From: DATAUD01 sp036268455
GTDB taxonomy: Bacteria; Verrucomicrobiota; Verrucomicrobiia; Limisphaerales; Palsa-1400
DNA length: 64,000 nucleotides
NCBI GenBank assembly: GCA_036268455.1
Contig: DATAUD010000043.1
Coordinates: forward strand, 1 to 64,000
Reading direction: 5' to 3'
Of the stretch, positions 7,921 through 18,825 are shown piece after piece. The notes under the pieces are model-generated. The model was not told the origin of the DNA. It was given only the letters and a program-made list of their open reading frames with translations, and ran no database searches. The position numbers and the translations under genes were made by a program. Position 1 is the stretch's first letter; the number at the start of each line of letters is the position of its first letter.

Positions 7921-8547
7921 CTATTCCACCAGCCGATGCTGGATGGCGTAATGCATCAACTCGGCGTTGTTTTTCATTCCCATCTTTTCCAAAATGCGCG
8001 TTCGGTAGGTGCTGATCGTTTTAACGCTTAACGACAATTCCTTGGCGATCTCCGTCGCCATTTTCCCCGATGCGATCAACCTCAGCACCTGGAATTCCCG
8101 GTCGGAAAGTTTCTCCTGGGGGGCGCGCTGATTATTCGAGAGCGAAGCCGCCAGCGTCTCCCCCAGCGTGGCGCTTACGTATCGTCCGCCGGCAAGAACT
8201 TTTTTGACGGCGCCCACCAATTCATCCGGCGCGCTCTCCTTCGTCATGTAACCCGACGCCCCCGTCTTGAGAACGCGCATCGCGAATTGATTTTCAGGGT
8301 GCATGCTTAGGACCAAAACGGGAAGGCGCGGCTTGGATTTTTTAATTTCGCGCAACGCATCCAGACCGCTCCGCCCCGGCATGGTAATGTCCAGGACAAC
8401 GACGTCCCAATCGTGTTTCCAAACCAAATCGAGCGCTTCCTGGGCGTTGCGAGCCTCGCCGAAAGTCGCCCGCTTAAACTCATCCGTGAGAATTTGTTTC
8501 AACCCGTGCCGCACGACGGCGTGGTCGTCTGCCAAAAGTATCTTCAT
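7921..8547 (-). CDS. NarL/FixJ-type response regulator
   Basis: The 208-residue regulator starts at ATG 8547 (MKILLADDHAVVRHG); an in-frame upstream ATG would add 16 unrelated residues. The receiver has the acidic pocket DD and phospho-acceptor D53 (VVVLDITMPG). A LuxR-type helix-turn-helix follows at about 140-205 (LSDREFQVLRLIASGKMATEIAKELSLSVKTISTYRTRIL). It lies downstream of a HisKA_3 kinase whose 3' end overlaps it by 68 bases, so it is the likely output of that kinase. Confidence 0.9.
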   Translation of the reverse strand: MKILLADDHAVVRHGLKQILTDEFKRATFGEARNAQEALDLVWKHDWDVVVLDITMPGRSGLDALREIKKSKPRLPVLVLSMHPENQFAMRVLKTGASGYMTKESAPDELVGAVKKVLAGGRYVSATLGETLAASLSNNQRAPQEKLSDREFQVLRLIASGKMATEIAKELSLSVKTISTYRTRILEKMGMKNNAELMHYAIQHRLVE

Positions 8548-9646
8548 CGTTTGATGATGTCTGTGCCGGTTGCTCGCGGCGCGGAATGGCGACACGAGCC
8601 CGGGTGCCCCTGCCCGCGCTCAATCGCTGGATGCTAAAGTCACCGCCCAGCAGCGCCGCGCGTTCACGCATCCCCAGCAAACCCATGGACCTGGGATCGG
8701 AAATCTCGTCGCGCCCAATGCCGCGTCCGTTGTCGCGCACCTCAAGGATAATGCGCGAAGCCTCCTCCTTCAACTGGACTTTGACACGGGTGGCGGCCGC
8801 GTGACGAATCACGTTCGTGAGCGTTTCCTGGAAAATCCGAAAGAACGCCGTCGTCAACTCAGGGTCCAGCCGGGACTCGTCGAGGCGCGTCGAAACGTCG
8901 CAACGGATGCCGGTTCGCAATTGGAACTCGTTTGCCTGCCACTCCAGCGCCGCGACCAATCCCAAATGATCCAGGATGCCGGGGCGCAATTCCGTCGAAA
9001 TCCGGCGCACCGTCTGGATGGTTGAATCGATGTGAGCGGAAAGCCCCTTGGCTTTTTCGCGAAGTTCTTTTTGACCGCGCGACAAATGGTGCGCCAGCCA
9101 CGAGACATCCAGCTTGCAACTCGTCAGCGCCTGCCCCAACTCGTCGTGGACTTCGCGGGCGATGCGCGTGCGTTCTTCCTCGCGGACGTGCTGCAAATAA
9201 ACCGAAAGAGCGCGAAGTTGCTTGTGCGATTCGCGCAACTGGTCCTCCGCGCGCTGCCGATCCAGCCGTTCCTGCGCCTCGCGCAAAGCGCGATGCACGG
9301 ACGGCGCCAGACGCGCCAATCGTGTTTTGAGCACATAATCGGTCGCCCCGTTTTTCAAAGTTTCGATGGCGACTTCCTCTCCCATCGTGCCTGTCACGAA
9401 AATGAAAGGGATTTCCGGGCACTTTTCCTTGGCGATTCGCAACGCGGAGTAACCGTCGAAACTTGGAAGCGAATAATCGGACAAAATCACATCCGGACGT
9501 CTTCCGCCCAATTCACGCAGGAAATCCTCCTCCGTCTGGACGCGGACAAGCGAAAAATGGAAACCACCCTTGCGCAACGCCAGCCGGGACAATTCGGCGT
9601 CCGCGGCCTCATCCTCCACCATCAAAATGTGGATTTCCTTTTTCAC
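8480..9646 (-). CDS. Receiver-linked HisKA_3 sensor histidine kinase
   Basis: A receiver domain (residues 1-125, D57 in VILSDYSLPS) precedes a coiled segment (130-155) and a NarX-type kinase core. The dimerisation helix has H167 in REVHDELGQ, and the ATPase domain carries the N box (FQETLTNVIRHA), DNGRGIG and GLLGMRERA. There is no membrane segment or periplasmic sensor, so it is cytoplasmic and probably driven by phosphorylation of its receiver. It ends inside the response-regulator gene and starts 19 bases after the next kinase, so all three form one minus-strand operon. Confidence 0.9.
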   Translation of the reverse strand: MKKEIHILMVEDEAADAELSRLALRKGGFHFSLVRVQTEEDFLRELGGRRPDVILSDYSLPSFDGYSALRIAKEKCPEIPFIFVTGTMGEEVAIETLKNGATDYVLKTRLARLAPSVHRALREAQERLDRQRAEDQLRESHKQLRALSVYLQHVREEERTRIAREVHDELGQALTSCKLDVSWLAHHLSRGQKELREKAKGLSAHIDSTIQTVRRISTELRPGILDHLGLVAALEWQANEFQLRTGIRCDVSTRLDESRLDPELTTAFFRIFQETLTNVIRHAAATRVKVQLKEEASRIILEVRDNGRGIGRDEISDPRSMGLLGMRERAALLGGDFSIQRLSAGRGTRARVAIPRREQPAQTSSNDEDTFGRRPRRRAARVETNSHG

Positions 9647-9665
9647 TTAAATTTAGACAGCGTGA

Positions 9666-10793
9666 TCATGTGGATGTTGGAAGGGAAAAGTAAAATGTTG
9701 CGCCCTGATTCGGGACGCCTTCGGCCCAGGTGTGGCCGCCGTGCTGATGAATAATCCGGCGCACATTGGCCAGTCCAATGCCGGTGCCCGCAAATTCCGA
9801 GGGCGAGTGCAGACGTTGAAAAACCCCAAACAATTTTTTGGCGTAGCGCATGTCAAAGCCAACGCCATTGTCTTTGACAAAAATAATATGCTCCTCCTCG
9901 CCGGCGCGGCTTCCAATCTCGATGCGCGCTTGTTCACGTCTGTTCGTGTATTTAAGCGCGTTGCCGATCAGATTGAGAAAAACCTGGTGCAAGAGCGCGG
10001 GATCCGCCTCCACTTCCGGCAGCGGGCCAATGATCCATTCCACCCGGCGCCCAGCGGCGTCCTGCCCCAGTTCCTCGATAGTGCGGGCGCAGACTTCGTG
10101 CAGCTTGACCTTTCTTTTCCGCATTCCCGTCCGCGCGGCGCGGGAAAAAGCGAGCAAGTCGTCAATCAGCCGGCCGAGGCGCTCGGCGGCCCGGGCAACG
10201 GTCGCGAGATACTGGTTCGCCTCCTGGTCGAGTATGGAACCTTTGGTGGTCCGCAAGATATCGATAAAACCTTCGATTTGGCGCAGCGGCGCGCGCAATT
10301 CATGGGAGACGGAATAGCTGAACGCCTCCAGTTCCTTGTTGGCGGCCTCCAAATCCGCGGTGCGTTTGGCGACACGATGCTCCAATTCTTCGTTGAGCCG
10401 CCGGATTTCCTGCTCGGCTTTTTGGCGCTGGAGGCGGAGATGCGTTTCGCGCAAGGCGCGGTGAAGCGCGGGGGAGAGTGAGGAAATGCGATGTTTTAAG
10501 ACGAAGTCTGACGCGCCCTTCTTGAGCGCCATCGCGGTCATTTCCTCTCCCAGGGAGCCAGTAACAAAAATAAACGGCACTTCGGGGCATTGGCTCTGGG
10601 CGATTGATAGCGCGGCGAAACCATCAAAGGCGGCGACACCGTGATCGGATAAAATCACGGTGGGCCGAAACCCGGCGAGTCCCTCAATAAAAGCGGGTTC
10701 TGATTCGACGCGCTTGAAAACGAAATTAAAGCCGGCTTTGTTCAATTCATGCCGAACGAGTTCAGCATCACCCGCCTCGTCTTCAACCATCAA
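9666..10793 (-). CDS. Receiver-linked HisKA sensor histidine kinase
   Basis: A receiver domain (D50 in VILSDHGVAAFDG) leads through a coiled coil (~115-155) into a HisKA domain with H164 (YSVSHELRAPLRQ) and a HATPase domain (N box VFLNLIGNALKYTN, DNGVGFDMRYA, GTGIGLANVRRI). It is cytoplasmic. The start is uncertain: the TTG at 10793 has an AGAGGAAG ribosome-binding site nine bases upstream. However, the frame continues upstream as IKRKLRIL, which aligns with the start of the sister kinase (MKKEIHIL) and would need an ATT start at 10814. It lacks its own DNA-binding partner and probably signals through the neighbouring kinase. Confidence 0.88.
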   Translation of the reverse strand: MMVEDEAGDAELVRHELNKAGFNFVFKRVESEPAFIEGLAGFRPTVILSDHGVAAFDGFAALSIAQSQCPEVPFIFVTGSLGEEMTAMALKKGASDFVLKHRISSLSPALHRALRETHLRLQRQKAEQEIRRLNEELEHRVAKRTADLEAANKELEAFSYSVSHELRAPLRQIEGFIDILRTTKGSILDQEANQYLATVARAAERLGRLIDDLLAFSRAARTGMRKRKVKLHEVCARTIEELGQDAAGRRVEWIIGPLPEVEADPALLHQVFLNLIGNALKYTNRREQARIEIGSRAGEEEHIIFVKDNGVGFDMRYAKKLFGVFQRLHSPSEFAGTGIGLANVRRIIHQHGGHTWAEGVPNQGATFYFSLPTST

Positions 10794-10981
10794 TATGCGC
10801 AGCTTCCTCTTAATAATAAAAAACGACGTTAACTCCCCATGCTAGGCAGAGCCATTTCCACCAGTAATGGGGTGAAAACCTGCGGGGAAGTACCCTATGG
10901 GAAAGTAGGAGCGCATAATGAATATTTATCGCCGTAAGCAGAAATAACTAAACGGAACAAACCGAAAAAAAAGGAAACACT

Positions 10982-11332
10982 ATGAAAAGGACAGTTGGAA
11001 ATTGGAAAGACTCTCTCAAACGGCCGGTTGCTTTGGTTTGCGTCGGCCTGGCGCCGTTGTTGGTCGGGTATCTGGCAACCGGATGCGCCGGAGACCGTTA
11101 TCATGAGAGCACGGGCGAAAACATCGATGACACAGCCACCACGGCCAGGGTCAAAGACGCATTGGGCAAAGATTCCCAATTTAAATATGACGACGTCCAC
11201 GTCACCACCTTCAAAGGCACGGTGCAACTGAGCGGATTTGTCGCTTCAGAGGACGCGAAGAAACACGCGGAGGGCCTGGCCAAAAATACGGACGGCGTCC
11301 AAAATGTGCAGGACGAGATCAGTCTCAAGTAA
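10982..11332 (+). CDS. BON-domain lipoprotein
   Basis: This 116-residue exported protein has an N-terminal hydrophobic segment ending in a lipobox-like LATGC (C35), followed by a single BON domain (residues ~50-115: TARVKDALGKD, VHVTTFKGTVQLSGFV, AKNTDGVQNVQDEISLK). BON proteins such as OsmY bind or stabilise membranes under stress. It is transcribed divergently from the kinase operon and followed by a terminator, so it is a single-gene unit. Control by the adjacent kinases is plausible but only positional. Confidence 0.85.
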   Translation: MKRTVGNWKDSLKRPVALVCVGLAPLLVGYLATGCAGDRYHESTGENIDDTATTARVKDALGKDSQFKYDDVHVTTFKGTVQLSGFVASEDAKKHAEGLAKNTDGVQNVQDEISLK

Positions 11333-11339
11333 CTTGCCT

Positions 11340-11378
11340 GGCGGAACGCCGACGGGGCGCGGCGTCCGCCGGTTTTTC
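11340..11378 (+). terminator. Rho-independent terminator after the BON gene
   Basis: Arms 11340-11351 and 11360-11370 form a GC-rich stem of 11 pairs with one bulge around an eight-base loop, followed by GGTTTTTC. It ends the BON transcript just before the GH57 gene. Confidence 0.75.
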
Positions 11379-11395
11379 GGGCTTTAAATTTTCCG

Positions 11396-13885
11396 ATGAA
11401 AAAATTTGTCTGTGTTCACGGGCACTTCTACCAGCCGCCGCGGGAAAATCCATGGTTGGAAGCGGTCGAATTTCAGGATTCGGCCCATCCTTACCACGAT
11501 TGGAATGAACGGATAACCACGGAATGTTACGCCCCGAACGCCCACTGCCGGCGTCTGGATGGAAACCGGATTGCGCGAATCGTCAATAATTATTCGCGCA
11601 TAAGTTTTAACTTTGGTCCGACGCTCCTTTCCTGGATGAAGGAAAAGACCCCGGACATTCTCGAAGCAATCCAGGCCGCTGACGAGGAAAGCAAGAAGCG
11701 CTTCTCCGGCCACGGCTCCGCCATCGCGCAATGTTACAACCATCTGATCATGCCGCTGGCCAACATGCGCGACAAACTTACGCAGGTCGCATGGGGCATT
11801 GCGGACTTCGAGGATCGTTTCCATCGCGCGCCCGAGGGAATGTGGCTCCCGGAATGCGGCGCCGACGTGGAGTCGCTCGAAGCCCTGGCGCAGTTTGGAA
11901 TTCAATTCACCATCCTTTCGCCGTTCCAGGCAAGCCGCGTGCGGCCAATCGCCGGTGGGGATTGGCGGGATGTCAACGGAGGGCAAGTGGATCCCTCGAT
12001 GCCATACATGGCCAAGCTTCCATCGGGACGTTCCATCGCCATCTTTTTTTATGACGGGCCAGTCGCGCAAGCAGTGGCGTTTGAACGCTTGCTGACCGAT
12101 GGGGGGCGTTTTGCGGACCGCTTAATGGGTGCGCTCAACGATAGCCGGACATGGGACCAGTTGGCGCACATTGCGACCGACGGCGAATCCTACGGGCACC
12201 ATTTTAAATATGGGGACATGGCTTTGGCTTACGCGCTAAAAACGATTGAGGAAAAACCGGATGTGAAGCTGACGGTTTATGGCGAATTCCTCGAGGCCCA
12301 TCCGCCAACGCATGAAGTGGAAATCCACCAACCCAGCGCATGGAGTTGTCCGCATGGAGTGGATCGATGGCGCAAAAACTGCGGCTGCAATTCCGGCGGA
12401 CATGCGGGCTGGAACCAGGAGTGGCGCGAACCGTTGCGGCAGGCGCTTGATTGGTTGCGCGATGAAGTCGCGCCCAAGTACGAAGCCCGTGCGCGAGAAT
12501 TGCTCAAAGATCCCTGGAAAGCCCGTGATGATTATATCCAGGTCATTCTGGATCGTTCGCCGGAAAACCTGGAACGATTCTTTTCCGCGCACGCCAATCA
12601 TAAATTAGACGAGGCCGAACAAGTTCGCGCGTTGCGAATGCTCGAATGTCAGCGGCACGCGATGTTGATGTACACCAGTTGCGGCTGGTTCTTCGATGAA
12701 CTTTCAGGACTCGAAACGGCGCAAGTAATCCAATATGCCGCCCGCGTTGTGCAACTCGTGCTGGATACCTGGAATGAAAACCTCGAACCGCAGTTCGTTG
12801 AGTTATTAAGCCGCGCCAAAAGCAATATTCCTGAAAATCGCGATGGCCGCCTTATCTACGAAAAGTTCGTCAAGCCGGCAATTGTCACTCGGGATACGGT
12901 GGGAGCCCACTATGCAGTCAGTTCGATTTTTGAATCTTACCCGGTCGATGCGCGGGTCTATTCTTTTACGTTTCACCAGGAGGACCGCAAGATGCTCACC
13001 TCCGGTGCGGCTCGACTTGCAATCGGGCGCGCGCGGGTGACCTTTGCGGTGACTCTTGCTTCGGACACGTTAACGTACGCCGTTTTGTACCTGGGCGGGC
13101 ACAATTTGAATTGTTGGGTCCACCTCAATCAAGACCCCGCGTCGTACGACCGTCTGGTCGCCGATGCTCAGGGAGCTTTCGAACGAGCCGATTTCGCGGA
13201 GATCATCCGGCTTATGGACCACCACTTTGGCCACGCGCAATATTCGCTCAAGACCCTGTTTCGCGATGAGCAGCGCAAATTGCTCAATCAGATCATGGGC
13301 GAAACCCGCAACGAAATATACGCCGCCTATCGGCTCATTGCGGAACGTCATGCGCCATTGCTGCGGTATCTGGCGGACGTCCGCGCTCCGGCGCTTGATG
13401 AACTCAAAATGGCGGTCAAGGTGGTGCTCAACAACGAAATCCGCGGCCAGCTCGAAAATGGCCATCTGGATCCCGAACGAGTGCGAAGCCTGGTTGCCGA
13501 ATGCCAGGCGACACACGTTGACCTGGAACAGGAATCCATCGCCTACGCTTTCAAAGGTTATTTCGACAGATTAACGGATCGATTTACCCAGGCCCCTGAA
13601 GACACAGAGGTTCTCAAGCAGTTTATTGGCGCGGCAAAGCTGGTTCAGGAAGTCCTCGGTGAAACGAACCTTTGGAAACCGCAAAATGTTTATTTTGAAA
13701 TCGCGCGCAATCTCCGTCCTCAATTGGCAAAACGGATCGCCGAGGGAGAAGAAGGCGCCAAGACGCTCGATGCGCTCTACGTGGAATTGGGCGAGTCCCT
13801 GGGATTCGTCACGGCAAAGGCGGTTCCGCCGGAAACCGAAGGCACCGAGAAGGCGGGTGAGCCTGCGCTCGCTCATGCCGGATAG
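11396..13885 (+). CDS. GH57 glycoside hydrolase with DUF3536
   Basis: The 829-residue protein opens with the GH57 signature CVHGHFYQPPRENPW. The block EGMWLPECGADVESLEALAQ puts the likely nucleophile near E153, and FFYDGPVAQAVAFERLL continues the barrel. The C-terminal half (to ~815) fits DUF3536. Family members act on alpha-glucans as amylase or branching/transferase-type enzymes. There is no signal peptide, so it is cytosolic. It is the first gene of a run with treY and treZ (14- and 8-base gaps), which points to glycogen or maltodextrin turnover feeding trehalose. Exact substrate unknown. Confidence 0.88.
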   Translation: MKKFVCVHGHFYQPPRENPWLEAVEFQDSAHPYHDWNERITTECYAPNAHCRRLDGNRIARIVNNYSRISFNFGPTLLSWMKEKTPDILEAIQAADEESKKRFSGHGSAIAQCYNHLIMPLANMRDKLTQVAWGIADFEDRFHRAPEGMWLPECGADVESLEALAQFGIQFTILSPFQASRVRPIAGGDWRDVNGGQVDPSMPYMAKLPSGRSIAIFFYDGPVAQAVAFERLLTDGGRFADRLMGALNDSRTWDQLAHIATDGESYGHHFKYGDMALAYALKTIEEKPDVKLTVYGEFLEAHPPTHEVEIHQPSAWSCPHGVDRWRKNCGCNSGGHAGWNQEWREPLRQALDWLRDEVAPKYEARARELLKDPWKARDDYIQVILDRSPENLERFFSAHANHKLDEAEQVRALRMLECQRHAMLMYTSCGWFFDELSGLETAQVIQYAARVVQLVLDTWNENLEPQFVELLSRAKSNIPENRDGRLIYEKFVKPAIVTRDTVGAHYAVSSIFESYPVDARVYSFTFHQEDRKMLTSGAARLAIGRARVTFAVTLASDTLTYAVLYLGGHNLNCWVHLNQDPASYDRLVADAQGAFERADFAEIIRLMDHHFGHAQYSLKTLFRDEQRKLLNQIMGETRNEIYAAYRLIAERHAPLLRYLADVRAPALDELKMAVKVVLNNEIRGQLENGHLDPERVRSLVAECQATHVDLEQESIAYAFKGYFDRLTDRFTQAPEDTEVLKQFIGAAKLVQEVLGETNLWKPQNVYFEIARNLRPQLAKRIAEGEEGAKTLDALYVELGESLGFVTAKAVPPETEGTEKAGEPALAHAG

Positions 13886-13899
13886 CCGCGGCATTCCTC

Positions 13900-16473
13900 A
13901 TGACCCCTCGCGCCGAAACCGAACAATACAGGCCCGCGAAATCTTTCGCCAGCCGCCGCGAAAGGGCGATTGCGCCCGCCAAACCCAACGTAAGAGGCGT
14001 GCCGCGGGCCACCTACCGCTTCCAATTCAATCCTGAGTTTACTCTCTCCCAGGCGCGCGAATTGGTGCCTTACCTTGCCCAATTGGGCATTACGCATGTG
14101 TATGCCTCGCCATTGCTTAAAGCGTGTTCCGGCAGCATGCACGGCTACGACATTTGCGATTTTCAGATGTTGAATCCCGAATTGGGCGCGGAAAAGGACT
14201 TGAAGGCGTTGCACGAGGAACTGGCGCGACACTCGATGGGCCTTATTCTTGACATCGTGCCCAATCACATGGGAATCGCCAGCCCGGAGAACCGATGGTG
14301 GCGCGACGTTCTGACGCACGGCAAAGTGAGCCGTTACGCGGGTTATTTTGACATCGATTGGCGCTCCAACGACCCGCGGCTAACGGGAAAGGTTGTGCTG
14401 CCAATTCTGGCGGACCGTTATCATCGGGAGTTGGAGCGTGGCCACATCCAGGTAAAAGAACATCGCGGCGCGCTTCACCTTCAATGCGGCGAAACAAATC
14501 TCCCGGTTTGCCCCGCGACCCTCCCGGCGATTCTCCAACGCACGGGCGGTTCTACCCCCCGCGCCGCCGTGGAAAAAATCAACGAAACTCCCGAAAGCGT
14601 TGATGAAATTGTCCGGATGCAAAACTATGCGCCGATGTTCTGGCGCACGGGCGACACAGTCCTGAATTACCGGCGGTTTTTTACGATCACGAGCCTGGCG
14701 GGAATCAGAATCGAGGAGGCTTTGGTTTTCGAGGAAAGTTTTGCCACCGTCAAACAATGGTTGGAAAAGGGCTGGGTGAACGGACTTCGCGTGGACCATA
14801 CCGATGGATTGCGCGACCCCGAGCAATATCTGCACCGCTTACGCGCCGCCGCGCCGCGCGCCTGGATCGTGATCGAAAAAATTCTCGAGCCGGGCGAGAA
14901 TTTGTGCGAATCCTGGCCGATCAACGGGACCACGGGCTACGATTTTCTGAATGACGTTTGCGGTCTGTTCATCGATCCAAAAGGCGAGAAGCGGCTGTCC
15001 GAGTTTTATCGCGAAATCACGGGCGACCGCACGGGTTACGCCGCGCTGGTCCTCGAGAAAAAGCGCCGGATCATCCATGATAATTTCGCCGCGGAAACCA
15101 ATCGTTTGACCGGCTTGCTGCTCGAAATCGCGGAGAAGCACTGGCGCTGCCGCGATTTTAGCCGCGGCGAACTTTGCCAATGCTGGACGGAAATCGCCGC
15201 CTCATTGCCGGTCTATCGAACCTATGTCGGGACGGGACGAACGGAGATTACCGGCGGCGATTCACGTCTCATTCACGAGGCCGCCGCGGCCGCCGGCAAA
15301 ACGCGGCCGGAGTTGCCCGCGGAACTTTTTGATTTTATCGAGGAACTGCTGTTGTTTCGGAAGCGGGGAACGATTGAGGACGATTTTGTCCTTCGCTTTC
15401 AACAGTTGACCGGCGCGATCATGGCGAAAGCAGTCGAGGATACCGCGTTTTATTGTTACGGCCGGTTCATCGTCCTAAACGAAGTCGGTGGCGATCCGAG
15501 CCGGTTCGGCTTCAGTGTCCAGGCGTTTCACCAAATGTGCCGCCGCCGCCAGGAAATATGGCCGGAGTCCATGAACTCAGTTTCGACTCACGACACCAAG
15601 CGGGGCGCGGATGTCCGCGCGCGGATGTCCCTTCTCTCCCAGATGCCGCAGGAGTGGGCGGAGACGGTCCGGCGCTGGATGAAAATGAATGAACACAACC
15701 GGACGCAAGAATGGCCAGGACGCAAAACCGAATATTTCCTCTATCAAACACTGGTTGGCGCGTGGCCGCTTTCGCGCGAGCGCATTCTTGACTACATGCT
15801 AAAGGCCGTGCGCGAAGCGAAGGAGAACACGGATTGGAGCCGGCAAGTCCCCGAGTACGAACGCGCGCTAAAATTATTTGTCGAAGGCGCGCTCGATAAT
15901 TCCGAATTCATGGCGGATCTGAAACGATTTGTTTCAAGCCTCGAGGACGACGGACGCATTGCTTCGCTTGCTCAAACGCTTCTGCAACTGACGGCCCCGG
16001 GCGTGCCGGACGTTTATCAAGGGGGCGAATTGTGGGATTTGACGCTTGCCGACCCAGATAACCGGCGCCCAATCGATTTTGCGCGGCGCAAACAAATGCT
16101 CGCAACGGCCAAAACACTCGAAGCCGATAAAGCCTGGCAACAGCGCCCGAGTGGAATGTCAAAACTATGGCTGATTTTGAAAGTGCTGGAGGCGCGCCGG
16201 AACTTCCCCGATAGTTTTGGCGCCGCGGGGCAGTACGAACCGTTGCCCGTCCGAGGAGCGAAGTCCGCGCAAGTTGTGGCATTCGCCCGCGGCGGGAATG
16301 TTGTGACGATTGCCCCAAGATTGGTTCGAGGGATCAACGGCGAGTGGGCTGACACGGGGGTCGAACTGCCTGCCGGCCGCTGGCGGAATGCACTGACAGG
16401 CGACCCGGTTTCCGGCGGGGATATGAACGCTCTTACGGCGCACTTCCCGGTGGCCTTGCTGATTCGGGAATAG
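13900..16473 (+). CDS. treY: Malto-oligosyltrehalose synthase TreY
   Basis: This enzyme converts the reducing-end linkage of maltodextrins into a trehalose-type linkage. The 857-residue protein has the GH13 TreY layout: ATYRFQFNPEFTLSQARELVPYL at the start, GYDICDFQMLNPELG, ILDIVPNHMGI, the catalytic Asp in GLRVDHTDGLRDP (D299) and the acid/base Glu in WIVIEKILEPGE (E326). The late conserved block SVSTHDTKRGADVRARM is present. There is no signal peptide. It sits between GH57 and treZ on one transcript. Confidence 0.95.
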   Translation: MTPRAETEQYRPAKSFASRRERAIAPAKPNVRGVPRATYRFQFNPEFTLSQARELVPYLAQLGITHVYASPLLKACSGSMHGYDICDFQMLNPELGAEKDLKALHEELARHSMGLILDIVPNHMGIASPENRWWRDVLTHGKVSRYAGYFDIDWRSNDPRLTGKVVLPILADRYHRELERGHIQVKEHRGALHLQCGETNLPVCPATLPAILQRTGGSTPRAAVEKINETPESVDEIVRMQNYAPMFWRTGDTVLNYRRFFTITSLAGIRIEEALVFEESFATVKQWLEKGWVNGLRVDHTDGLRDPEQYLHRLRAAAPRAWIVIEKILEPGENLCESWPINGTTGYDFLNDVCGLFIDPKGEKRLSEFYREITGDRTGYAALVLEKKRRIIHDNFAAETNRLTGLLLEIAEKHWRCRDFSRGELCQCWTEIAASLPVYRTYVGTGRTEITGGDSRLIHEAAAAAGKTRPELPAELFDFIEELLLFRKRGTIEDDFVLRFQQLTGAIMAKAVEDTAFYCYGRFIVLNEVGGDPSRFGFSVQAFHQMCRRRQEIWPESMNSVSTHDTKRGADVRARMSLLSQMPQEWAETVRRWMKMNEHNRTQEWPGRKTEYFLYQTLVGAWPLSRERILDYMLKAVREAKENTDWSRQVPEYERALKLFVEGALDNSEFMADLKRFVSSLEDDGRIASLAQTLLQLTAPGVPDVYQGGELWDLTLADPDNRRPIDFARRKQMLATAKTLEADKAWQQRPSGMSKLWLILKVLEARRNFPDSFGAAGQYEPLPVRGAKSAQVVAFARGGNVVTIAPRLVRGINGEWADTGVELPAGRWRNALTGDPVSGGDMNALTAHFPVALLIRE

Positions 16474-16481
16474 GAGGATGA

Positions 16482-18211
<1,730 letters not shown>

Positions 18212-18221
<10 letters not shown>

Positions 18222-18769
18222 TACCGTGTCCGCCTTGGCGGTATCGAAAAGCCAAATGGGTGGCCTGCTCGAGCCCCTTCCGCTTGATGAATACCTGGAG
18301 GACCGAAAGGCATATGGTGTTCTCTCTTTTGAGCATTCGCCTCGGTTGGGGTCTTGGCTTCAAGACTGTCATCCTTCAAACTGAGCGTCGCAGCGGTGCC
18401 GCTATTGATGATTTCCACCTCCCCTTTGTCTTCGTGGATCTTCACCACTTCAAGGATGCCCTGCTTTTCCCCATCAACTAGATCGTAATAAGTCGGCAGA
18501 TCCTTTTTGTCCTTTGGAAAGGAGGAAAAAAGCGCGTGCGTGGTTTTCCCAATTTTCAGGAATCCCGACAGTTTGATGTCGGGCAGGTCGGCCTTCGGAG
18601 GTTCTTCCGGCGCCGGTGGAGGCGGGGGCGGATTCAAATGAAAAACATTCCGCTCGCTGATCACCGCATAGGGATTGGCGGCGGCGTCGGCAGCATCATC
18701 GGCCATCGCCAGCCTTCCTTGTGCCAACAAAAAACACCCCAGCACCCAGGACACTGCCTTGAAATTCAT
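18212..18769 (-). CDS. Secreted protein with GspC/PilP-like core
   Basis: This 185-residue protein starts at ATG 18769 with a signal peptide (VLGCFLLAQGRLAMA). The mature part opens with NPYAVISERNVFHLNP, a proline run (PPPPPPAPEEPP), and LPDIKLSGFLKIGKTTHALF. Short type II secretion GspC- and PilP-like proteins share this pattern of N-terminal Asn-Val-Phe and a small beta domain. The C-terminal ~45 residues are low-complexity and charged. No other secretion genes lie nearby. The GspC/PilP relation is a tentative reading. Confidence 0.5.
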
Positions 18770-18825
18770 GGTATGGAAATATAACCGGCGTTTATATGAA
18801 CACCAAATTAAAACCGAAGTTGCGC

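Noticed and set aside
9032..9754. A 240-residue plus-strand frame opposite the kinase genes
   Set aside because: It is antisense to the receiver and HATPase motifs of two clear kinases and has no domain signature.
10846..10981. A nine-codon leader peptide upstream of the BON gene
   Set aside because: An ATG followed by a short frame exists, but it has no runs of regulatory codons and no attenuator structure was seen.
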